The translations under genes and the position numbers were made by a program. DNA of 6,726 nt. Origin: Paracoccaceae bacterium. Lineage in GTDB: Bacteria; Pseudomonadota; Alphaproteobacteria; Rhodobacterales; Rhodobacteraceae. Where the stretch lies: the NCBI GenBank assembly GCA_007134805.1, contig SLKB01000198.1, positions 1 to 6,726 of the forward strand. The letters are read 5' to 3'. The notes beneath the pieces are model-generated. The model was not told the origin of the DNA. It was given only the letters and a program-made list of their open reading frames with translations, and did not search any database. Positions 1 to 4,207 of the stretch are shown here, one piece after another. How positions within the stretch are numbered: position 1 is the stretch's first letter; each line of letters starts with the position of its first letter.

Positions 1-346
1 GTGTGGTTCGCCAACCGCACGAAACACTGGTTCCCGCTGGAGGAAACCGCGATCCGCGGATCGAAGCCGAGGGAGCAGAGCTGATATCGCGCACCGCGCG
101 GTCGAGGATCGCAACGCCACCGCGCGACGGCTGGCAGACCGGGAGCGGTTCGTGAGCCTCGGGCGCGGAGTTCTTCCTCAAGCTCGGCGAGACCTTGGTG
201 CCGCCGCCCTGCCTGTTCATGACCGGACATGCCGCCCGGGCCCGCCCCCGAAGGCGCGCCCGTCGCTGCGTGAGTGGTTGACATGACCATGGCCGGGGCG
301 GCACCATGCCGCCCTGGCGGAGGTCAGGCGCAGGGGAGATTGAGAG
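1..346. other. Stretch without a convincing gene; possible decayed coding DNA
   Basis: No frame carries a continuous coding signal here. The plus-strand frame starting at base 1 is open for 27 codons (it contains WFANRTKHWFPLEE) and stops at 82-84. Another plus-strand frame reads plausibly around positions 165-273 (FFLKLGETLVPPPC) but is closed upstream. Plausible peptide pieces scattered over different frames are what a gene broken by indels would leave, but I cannot assign them to a family. No promoter, terminator or tRNA was recognised. The 3' end of this stretch contains the ribosome binding site for the ORF at 347. Confidence 0.3.
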
Positions 347-583
347 ATGACCGACACCACCGCCAGCGACGCCTATTCCCGCCCCGCGCCGACCGGCCCG
401 TCTGCGACATGGATGTCCATATCCTGCCCGATGGCCCGGTGCTGCGCATCAGCGAGGATCGCGGCCCCCATGCGCGCGGCTGCAGGCTGGATGCGGGCGT
501 GCTGGAAGCGGCCGTGGCGGCGACGCTCGTGCGGCTGGGCGCTTGCGCAGTGCCGCAAATGCGCGGCTTGCGCGGCCGGATGA
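347..583 (+). pseudogene. Small unrecognised gene, apparently frameshifted, overlapping the cytochrome start
   Basis: An AGGGGAG ribosome binding site (332-338) sits 8 bases before ATG 347, so initiation looks real; the protein begins MTDTTASDAYSRPAPTGP. Up to about base 408 this frame has strong G/C at third positions. After that it turns into a Trp/Cys/Arg-rich sequence typical of a wrong frame. The coding-like signal moves one frame over (MDVHILPDGPVLRISEDRG, from ATG 410, then LDAGVLEAAVAATLVRLG). The original frame ends with TGA at 581-583, giving an ATGA overlap with the cytochrome start at 580, a usual arrangement for coupled genes. The shifted frame has no stop before the cytochrome and would run into its signal peptide. 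Possible explanations are a frameshift mutation, a sequencing error, or a separate small gene starting at 410. No family was recognised. Confidence 0.35.
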
Positions 584-1014
584 TCCGCCTGAGCCTTTTC
601 CTGTGCGCCCTGTGTCTGGCACTGCCCGCGCGCGCCGAGATGGACCCGTCCGACTATGAGGTGCCGCCCGCCGAGTTGTCGGCCGAGGAGCCCGACGCGC
701 GTCGCCTTGCGGAGGCGGAAGCGGCCGCGCGCCCGGTTGGCGCGCAGCTCGTCGAGGCGCGCTGTGCAAGCTGTCACAGCGCCGAGACCTATCGCGCGAC
801 CAATCAGGGCTGGCTCGGCTGGCGGGCAACGGTCTGGCGGATGGATCTGCTCAATGGCGCCGAGGTCGCGGCGGGCGAACACGGGGTGATCGCCGACTGG
901 CTTTACGCGCAACACCCGCCGGCAGGCGGGCGCGCGGCGCTGGAATGGCTGGCGATCCTGCTGGTGGTCGTGGCGCTGCCGCTGCCCTGGGCGCTCTGGC
1001 GGCGTCGAAACTGA
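580..1014 (+). CDS. Small membrane-anchored monoheme cytochrome c
   Basis: 144-residue periplasmic electron carrier held in the inner membrane. Residues 1-19 are a signal peptide (hydrophobic core LSLFLCALCLALPA, cleavage likely after ARA). A single haem-binding CASCH motif lies at residues 62-66, with Met88 in WRMDL the probable sixth ligand. Residues about 121-140 form one transmembrane helix, followed by a positive RRRN tail that should stay in the cytoplasm. The order CxxCH, GW, RM, a Gly-containing loop and I-x-x-WL resembles small cytochromes that accept electrons from periplasmic oxidoreductases such as sulfite or amine dehydrogenases. That comparison is from memory of the fold, and the partner enzyme is not in the window. 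ATG 580 is chosen because the signal peptide begins there; the longer in-frame reading from 274 would put about 100 residues ahead of it. It is probably translated by coupling to the upstream ORF through the ATGA overlap. Confidence 0.82.
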   Translation: MIRLSLFLCALCLALPARAEMDPSDYEVPPAELSAEEPDARRLAEAEAAARPVGAQLVEARCASCHSAETYRATNQGWLGWRATVWRMDLLNGAEVAAGEHGVIADWLYAQHPPAGGRAALEWLAILLVVVALPLPWALWRRRN

Positions 1015-1044
1015 ACCGAGACAGGGCAGGGGAGTCCCCGCCGC

Positions 1045-1146
1045 ATGACCGTCACCAAGGAGACCATCCTCGCGCAGTTGCGCGCGGCGCCGCGGACCGG
1101 GCGATGCGGCCCGTTGCGCGTCAGGCGCCGAGGGGCTCGACAGTGA
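1045..1146 (+). pseudogene. Short ORF, possibly the truncated start of a lost gene
   Basis: 33 codons starting MTVTKETILAQLRAAP, with AGGGGAG (1028-1034) ten bases before the ATG and only 30 bases after the cytochrome stop, so it looks like the next gene of the cytochrome operon. After about residue 15 the sequence becomes Arg-rich and low in information, and it stops at 1144-1146, inside the 3' end of the minus-strand transglutaminase gene. The first dozen residues are reminiscent of the beginning of Mrp/ApbC-type iron-sulfur carrier ATPases. This rests on very few residues and is only a suggestion. It may be the stump of a gene cut by a rearrangement near 1080-1120, or simply a chance ORF. 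Confidence 0.25.
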
Positions 1147-1993
1147 TGGCAACCTCCATCCGCGCCTGATCGCCCTGCAGGGTGTGGAAACTGCCCGTCA
1201 CTGGTGCAACCTGCGTGATGTGGCGCGCCACGGCGACCGGGATCAGGTTGGCCGCGCCCATGGAGCGGTTGGTCGGATCGAACGAGATCCAGCCCGCGCC
1301 GGGGAGGAACACCTCGACCCAGGCATGGGTCGAGCCCTGCCCGGCCGATCCGATCAGGCTCTGCATCGGGTCGAACAGGTAGCCCGACACGATCCGCGCG
1401 CCAAGGCCCAGCGAGCGCACCGCTTCGGCGAAGAGCACCGCGAAGTCGCGGCACGACCCCCAGCCGCGGTCGAGGGTTTCGAGCGGGCCTTGCGTGCCCA
1501 TGTCCTCGCGGGTCTGATAGGCGATCTGCTGCGACACGCCAGTGCTGATGTCCTGCAGCAACGAGAGCGTATCCGTGGGCGGTCGCATCACGAAGCCCGC
1601 GACCCAGGCGTTCAGCCGGCCTGTGGTATCGGCATATTGCGGCATGGCCAGGGCACCAAGATCGGTCCAGTCCGCGTCCGAATAGCGGAACGGGTAGGTC
1701 TGCGCCGATGGCGCGATCGCGAAGACGGGCCATTGCGGGCTGCTCAGGGCCAGTGTCGTGGTGCTCTCGATCTCGATGTGATCGGACAGGGCCGGGAAAG
1801 ACGCGGTCGCGATGGAATTGCCCGCGACGTCATGGGCCCAGGTGACATCCGCCTCGGGCGAGATGCGCAGTTCGAAGGACAGGAGCTTCAGCTCGCGCGT
1901 CTCTCGGGGGCGCAGCATCATGCGGTGCGGGCCCAGCGACACGGGCGCGGGGTAGAAATAGGCGGTTCTGTGGAGGATGCGGATGTCGGGCAT
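1121..1993 (-). CDS. Transglutaminase-like (papain-fold) protein
   Basis: 290-residue cytoplasmic protein (no signal peptide) of the bacterial transglutaminase-like family. The N-terminal 100 residues form the beta-sandwich domain typical of this group ([25 protein letters not shown]). The catalytic core occupies roughly residues 140-245: Cys181 in GWGSCRDFA, His223 in THAWVEVF and Asp239 in FDPTN make a complete Cys-His-Asp triad. The family is known for protease- or amidase-like activity on peptide or isopeptide bonds; the substrate here is unknown. ATG 1993 is chosen because the N-terminal domain starts there and the stop of the zinc-ribbon gene lies just 2 bases upstream (1996). The 79 extra in-frame codons upstream only read the zinc-ribbon gene in the wrong frame. 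Translation is very likely coupled to that gene. The gene ends close to the plus-strand cytochrome operon, in convergent orientation. Confidence 0.92.
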   Translation of the reverse strand: MPDIRILHRTAYFYPAPVSLGPHRMMLRPRETRELKLLSFELRISPEADVTWAHDVAGNSIATASFPALSDHIEIESTTTLALSSPQWPVFAIAPSAQTYPFRYSDADWTDLGALAMPQYADTTGRLNAWVAGFVMRPPTDTLSLLQDISTGVSQQIAYQTREDMGTQGPLETLDRGWGSCRDFAVLFAEAVRSLGLGARIVSGYLFDPMQSLIGSAGQGSTHAWVEVFLPGAGWISFDPTNRSMGAANLIPVAVARHITQVAPVTGSFHTLQGDQARMEVAITVEPLGA

Positions 1994-1995
1994 GC

Positions 1996-2190
1996 TCAGC
2001 GCTGACGCGACCCGTCGCCGCGCAACGGCAGGGCGGTCTTCCAGGCCGCTGAACCCTTGCAGCGCGCGCAGACCCGTTCGCCGAAACCTTCGCTCTGGAA
2101 GACGGCCTTGCAGCGGAGGCATTCGCGCGTGGTCGGGACATCGCGCGGAGATCTGGTGGGGCCGAGATCGTCGAGGGGGGGGTCGGTCAT
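1996..2190 (-). CDS. Small zinc-ribbon protein
   Basis: 64-residue protein with two cysteine pairs, Cys24-x2-Cys27 (ECLRCK) and Cys41-x2-Cys44 (VCARCK), 13 residues apart, a typical four-cysteine zinc ribbon. The N-terminal 20 residues are polar and probably disordered ([15 protein letters not shown]), and the C-terminus is basic. The start at 2190 is chosen because AAGGAG lies 8 bases upstream; the in-frame ATG at 2220 has no ribosome binding site. Its stop is 2 bases from the transglutaminase start, so the two are co-translated. Many small zinc ribbons bind nucleic acid or act as accessory subunits. Nothing in the sequence decides which, so its function is unknown beyond metal binding. Confidence 0.82.
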   Translation of the reverse strand: MTDPPLDDLGPTRSPRDVPTTRECLRCKAVFQSEGFGERVCARCKGSAAWKTALPLRGDGSRQR

Positions 2191-2220
2191 GGTCTGCGCT
2201 CCTTGCGTCGGGTCGGGCAT

Positions 2221-2237
2221 GGGCTGTCACGCAGCCC
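2221..2237 (-). other. Small leader hairpin upstream of the zinc-ribbon gene
   Basis: A 6-bp perfect inverted repeat, GGGCTG (2221-2226) and CAGCCC (2232-2237), with a 5-base loop lies 30 bases before the zinc-ribbon start. It falls in the 190-base gap (2191-2380) that separates the two halves of the minus-strand gene set. I saw no clear -35/-10 pair in that gap and no protein-coding ORF that reads sensibly. The hairpin could be incidental at this GC content. Confidence 0.25.
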
Positions 2238-2380
2238 GCGCCGGATGGGAAATCGTGCCCGGATGTCCTGCGCGCCGGGGGGCGTCGCGGCGCGCGCGCC
2301 GGATCCTTGCGGGGTCGGATCAGCCCCGGGGGCGTGCGGGGCCCGGGCGCTCGACCCCTGGCGGAGGGCTGTGCGGGGCA

Positions 2381-2563
2381 TCATCTGCGCGGGCGCGGCA
2401 CATCGTGCCGCGCGGCCTTGACTGCGGCGACAGCATGCTCGCGCCGGATGTAGTCGCCGCGCCAGATGCCGCCGATCGTGACAACCCAGATCCCGTTGCG
2501 TTCGCGGATCTGCCCGGTGCCGTCGGACTGCTCCGCGTCTTTCGGGTTATCCGCGCGGCGCAT
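2381..2563 (-). CDS. Short conserved-looking protein of unknown function
   Basis: 60-residue protein. After a polar N-terminus (residues 1-20), the core reads RERNGIWVVTIGGIWRGDYIRREHAVAAVKAARHD, a short beta-hairpin plus helix pattern. It resembles small DUF2188-like proteins, in which a W-V strand is followed by an A-x-x-A-x-x-A helix; the assignment is tentative. The start at 2563 overlaps the last 17 bases of the preceding gene. An upstream in-frame ATG at 2617 would add 18 residues that mainly shadow that gene, and neither start has a strong ribosome binding site (GGGT-type bases lie before 2563). The overlap implies translational coupling with the 95-residue protein. The last codons form a strong hairpin (see 2393-2413). 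Confidence 0.6.
   Translation of the reverse strand: MRRADNPKDAEQSDGTGQIRERNGIWVVTIGGIWRGDYIRREHAVAAVKAARHDVPRPRR
2393..2413 (-). terminator. Perfect 9-bp hairpin at the 3' end of the 60-residue gene
   Basis: GCGCGGCAC (2393-2401), loop ATC, GTGCCGCGC (2405-2413): nine uninterrupted pairs, nearly all G-C, with a minimal 3-base loop, located 10 bases before the stop codon of the minus-strand gene that ends at 2381. There is no following run of U on the minus-strand transcript, so it is not a standard intrinsic terminator. It could pause or partly stop transcription, or protect the 3' end of an upstream message, before the 190-base gap leading to the zinc-ribbon gene. Confidence 0.35.
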
Positions 2564-2834
2564 CGGACCCGGCACCCGGAACGGGCGACTGGCCGCCGGC
2601 CTGTCGCAGATCGGCATCGGTGACCGGGCGCATTTCCCTGCGTGCAGGAAAGCGCGGGTCTGCCGGGACTTCGAGATAGGCGCTGGTGCGGCGATAGGCG
2701 TCGAAGGTCAGCCCTTGCAGGCGTTCCTCCTCGACGACGAGATCATAGGCGCCGGGCGGGAATACCAGATCCGATCCCGGCAATGAGAATGGCTGCGCGA
2801 AGGTCACCTTTGACCATGTTGTCCGGACGTCCAT
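2547..2834 (-). CDS. Unrecognised 95-residue soluble protein
   Basis: The ATG at 2834 has AAGGAAAG about 6 bases upstream. The protein has no signal peptide or membrane segment. Residues 1-55 look like a compact beta fold (TWSKVTFAQPFSLPGSDLVFPPGAYDLVVEEERLQGLTF... in alternating hydrophobic strands, with a conserved-looking PPGxY turn), followed by AYRRTSAYLEVPADP and a polar, Gly/Pro-rich tail (residues 78-95) that is probably disordered. I recall similar short hypothetical proteins in proteobacteria (FxLPG...LPPGxY...E-E...GLSF.AWRR) but no known function. It lies 35 bases downstream of the two-helix membrane protein and overlaps the next gene by 17 bases, so it is probably in one operon with both. 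The longer upstream reading frame to 3182 is rejected because it runs through the membrane-protein gene out of frame. Confidence 0.75.
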   Translation of the reverse strand: MDVRTTWSKVTFAQPFSLPGSDLVFPPGAYDLVVEEERLQGLTFDAYRRTSAYLEVPADPRFPARREMRPVTDADLRQAGGQSPVPGAGSDAPRG

Positions 2835-2869
2835 CGTCAGCTTTCCTTCGCGCTTGGGCCCACCGGGTT

Positions 2870-3061
2870 TCAGCCACCGACCCGCATGCCGGACATGTTG
2901 CCCATCACGCCAAAGGCGCTGAGCAGCCACAGGATCACCGCGATCACGATGACGACGTTCAGGATGGATTTGATCTTGCGATCCATCGGGATGTAGGTGT
3001 TCACGAGCCAGAGCAGAACGCCCACGACGATGAGGGTAATGATCAGATTGAGGAGCGGCAT
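2870..3061 (-). CDS. Two-helix small inner-membrane protein (Thivi_2564-type)
   Basis: 63-residue protein with two hydrophobic helices: residues 3-20 (LLNLIITLIVVGVLLWLV) and 33-53 (ILNVVIVIAVILWLLSAFGV), separated by NTYIPMDRKIKS. This layout, with N-T-Y-I-P-M-D in the short loop, matches the small membrane proteins annotated as the Thivi_2564 family; their function is not known. The loop is basic and the C-terminus (MGNMSGMRVGG) is short and Gly/Met-rich. GGAG lies 8 bases before ATG 3061. It is the first gene of the minus-strand set. A candidate FNR-type promoter (3154-3195) would give a leader of about 86 bases. Confidence 0.85.
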   Translation of the reverse strand: MPLLNLIITLIVVGVLLWLVNTYIPMDRKIKSILNVVIVIAVILWLLSAFGVMGNMSGMRVGG

Positions 3062-3153
3062 GTCGGATCTCCGTGTGCAGTGACGCCTGAGACGGCCCTG
3101 AATGCTGCATGCGGTCTCGGCTGCAGCGCCTATGAGCGTTCGGGTTGATCCTG

Positions 3154-3195
3154 ACTCTATGGCGGTGGATCGCGGGTGACACTGATCGACGTTAG
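3154..3195 (-). promoter_or_regulatory. Candidate FNR/FixK-type class II promoter of the membrane-protein operon (site A)
   Basis: Read on the minus strand, CTAAC-GTCG-ATCAG (3195-3182) matches CTGAY-N4-RTCAG at 9 of 10 defined positions, with the promoter-proximal half perfect. After exactly 22 bases comes TAGAGT (3159-3154), matching TATAAT at 4 of 6. The predicted start is near 3147, about 86 bases before the ATG at 3061. This is the weakest of four similarly built sites and is supported mainly by the spacing it shares with the others. Confidence 0.45.
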
Positions 3196-3272
3196 CGGGC
3201 TTGCGAAAAAGCAGGTGGGGCGCGGCCGGTCTGGCAGAGAGTTTGCGAGCTGCCGTCTGATCTTCGTGCTGA

Positions 3273-3408
3273 GGGCCGCGCCCGACCCTGGGGGGGCGCT
3301 TTGGCACGCTGGAGCGGCGGTGCTTTATGCCAGCCAGGCCCCTCCGGCCGATGTGCTGCTTGCCACCGTTGCACTGCGCCCTCCCGGGGGGAGGGTCGGG
3401 CGCGGCCC
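3273..3408. repeat. 136-base element with long inverted-repeat ends
   Basis: The outer arms 3273-3289 (GGGCCGCGCCCGACCCT) and 3392-3408 are exact reverse complements over 17 bases. Just inside, 3290-3299 and 3376-3385 pair at 9 of 10 positions after a 6-base bulge (3386-3391). A transcript would therefore form a stem of about 26 pairs closing a 76-base loop that has a few short self-complementary pieces (CGGTG and CACCG). Candidates are a miniature inverted-repeat mobile element, a structured small RNA, or a large terminator-like barrier between the divergent promoters. I saw no obvious target-site duplication in the flanks and no second copy in the window. Confidence 0.6.
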
Positions 3409-3451
3409 GGGCTGGTCGCCCGCGCCGAGGGGTTCCGCGAGCGCGCGCGCA

Positions 3452-3493
3452 CTGATCTGGATCAGCCGCGCCGCGGGTGTTCCGGGCTATAGT
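3452..3493 (+). promoter_or_regulatory. Candidate FNR/FixK-type class II promoter of the 3591 gene (site B)
   Basis: A perfect dyad CTGAT-CTGG-ATCAG (3452-3465) is followed after 22 bases by TATAGT (3488-3493), which matches the -10 consensus at 5 of 6. The predicted transcription start near 3500 puts the dyad centre at -41.5, the standard class II position for FNR-family activators, where the site replaces a -35 element; no TTGACA-like -35 is present. The leader to ATG 3591 would be about 91 bases. The dyad differs from the classical TTGAT-N4-ATCAA only in the outermost base on each side. Confidence 0.62.
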
Positions 3494-3590
3494 CAGGAAA
3501 TGACAGGGGCTGGACCTTGGTCGACGCGACTGCCCCCTTGGCAGGCTGCAGTGTCGCACAGCCCCGGATTTCATTGAAAAGGTGGATCGC

Positions 3591-4001
3591 ATGTCCAGAA
3601 TGGATTATTTCCGTCAGGGGGGCACCCCGTTTGATGACTTTCTCTATGCTGTGCTTGGTCACGACAAGGCAGGAAACTCCGTGAGTGTCCTGTCGGCCCT
3701 GGCCCGTCTGGGGCGCGACCCCTGGGACGAGGCCGCGGAATTGTCGGCCCTGTCCAGTGCTGCCGCGCAAACCCGGCTCGAGGGGCTCATGGCGCGCTTT
3801 TCCGACGTGCCCGTCGGCGCGCGCGATCCGCGCGCGACCATTCCGGGGCTTGTCGCCTTGCTGCCGACAGCCTCCAACGCCAAGCCGGGTGTGGGAAATG
3901 CGCTGCCGGCCGGTTTGAGGCGTCCGCGGATGGGCCCGCTCATCGCCTTTGCAGCGCTTGTCTACTTTCTGGTGCAGACCTTCTTCATCGGATCCGGGTG
4001 A
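3591..4001 (+). CDS. Tail-anchored protein of unknown function
   Basis: 136-residue protein not assigned to a known family. Residues 1-70 look mainly helical and soluble (MDYFRQGGTPFDDFLYAVLGHD, then SVLSALARLGRDPWDEAAELSALSSAAAQTRLEGLMARF). Residues 71-113 are a Pro/Gly/Ala-rich linker, and residues about 114-133 form a single C-terminal transmembrane helix (GPLIAFAALVYFLVQTFFIG) ending three residues before the stop. This is a tail-anchor layout with the soluble part probably in the cytoplasm. ATG 3591 is preceded by AAGGTGG with 5-6 bases of spacing; GTG 3582 and ATG 3600 are possible but less well placed. It has its own promoter (site B) and is followed by the separately promoted OmpA gene. 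Confidence 0.8.
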   Translation: MSRMDYFRQGGTPFDDFLYAVLGHDKAGNSVSVLSALARLGRDPWDEAAELSALSSAAAQTRLEGLMARFSDVPVGARDPRATIPGLVALLPTASNAKPGVGNALPAGLRRPRMGPLIAFAALVYFLVQTFFIGSG

Positions 4002-4042
4002 TCAGGTGCGCGGCGTGCGGGGAGGCTTTCGCGCGGCCGGGG

Positions 4043-4084
4043 CTGACTTCGATCAGTCTGGCCAGGATCGCGCTGCAGTATCCT
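4043..4084 (+). promoter_or_regulatory. Candidate FNR/FixK-type class II promoter of the OmpA-family gene (site C)
   Basis: CTGAC-TTCG-ATCAG (4043-4056) matches CTGAY-N4-RTCAG at all defined positions. After 22 bases comes TATCCT (4079-4084), matching TATAAT at 4 of 6. The predicted start near 4091 leaves a leader of about 117 bases before ATG 4208. The site lies 41 bases after the stop of the 3591 gene, so the OmpA gene has a promoter of its own. The spacing is identical to that in site B. Confidence 0.58.
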
Positions 4085-4207
4085 TGAGGCACGCTTGGCC
4101 ATGCCGAGGGCACGGCGCGCGCGCGGGCTTTGCGAACGCATGTCGCCGCTGGCCGGTCAAGATATCGCTGACGCTCATGTGCAACCCCATCCCGAATTGG
4201 ACTGAAG

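Larger units (their letters stand above)
3062..3590. other. Divergent intergenic region with two promoters and an inverted-repeat element
   Basis: This 529-base stretch separates the minus-strand membrane-protein gene from the plus-strand gene at 3591. The ORFs here read as Arg/Pro/Ser-rich nonsense on both strands, and I find no protein gene. It holds, in order, the leader and promoter of the minus operon (site A), a 136-base element bounded by 17-base perfect inverted repeats (3273-3408), and the promoter (site B) and leader of the plus gene. Confidence 0.7.

Noticed and set aside
274..579. In-frame N-terminal extension of the cytochrome ORF from GTG 274
   Set aside because: It would place about 100 residues before a clear signal peptide, and its first part (274-405) reads as Arg/His-rich nonsense; ATG 580 is the proper start.
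1029..1039. GGGG-AGT-CCCC hairpin after the cytochrome stop as a terminator
   Set aside because: Only four pairs and no U run; it more likely just contains the ribosome-binding-site-like AGGGGAG.
1098..1113. CGGGC/GCCCG hairpin just beyond the transglutaminase stop as the minus-strand terminator
   Set aside because: Only five to six pairs, and no U tract on the minus-strand transcript, so it cannot be called with confidence.
373..1152. Long minus-strand ORF of 259 codons across the cytochrome gene
   Set aside because: Composition is Arg/Pro/His-rich, with no motif and no good start; it is a shadow of the plus-strand coding frame in GC-rich DNA.
1994..2230. 79-codon upstream extension of the transglutaminase gene
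   Set aside because: It covers the zinc-ribbon gene in another frame; homologous sequence begins at the ATG at 1993.
2187..2384. Minus-strand ORF of 65 codons in the gap before the zinc-ribbon gene
   Set aside because: It reads as Pro/Arg/Ala-rich filler, overlaps the zinc-ribbon start and has no ribosome binding site.
3146..3151. TGATCC, resembling the -35 element of Rhodobacter RpoE promoters
   Set aside because: No TAAGA-like -10 follows at the needed distance on that strand, and no plus-strand gene follows closely.
3176..3577. Plus-strand ORF of 133 codons in the divergent intergenic region
   Set aside because: It passes through the inverted-repeat element and site B, has no ribosome binding site and no sensible protein pattern.
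4058..4065. CTGGCCAG palindrome just after site C, flanked by CGATC and GATCG
   Set aside because: It is short, and the pattern has no counterpart next to the other three sites; probably incidental.
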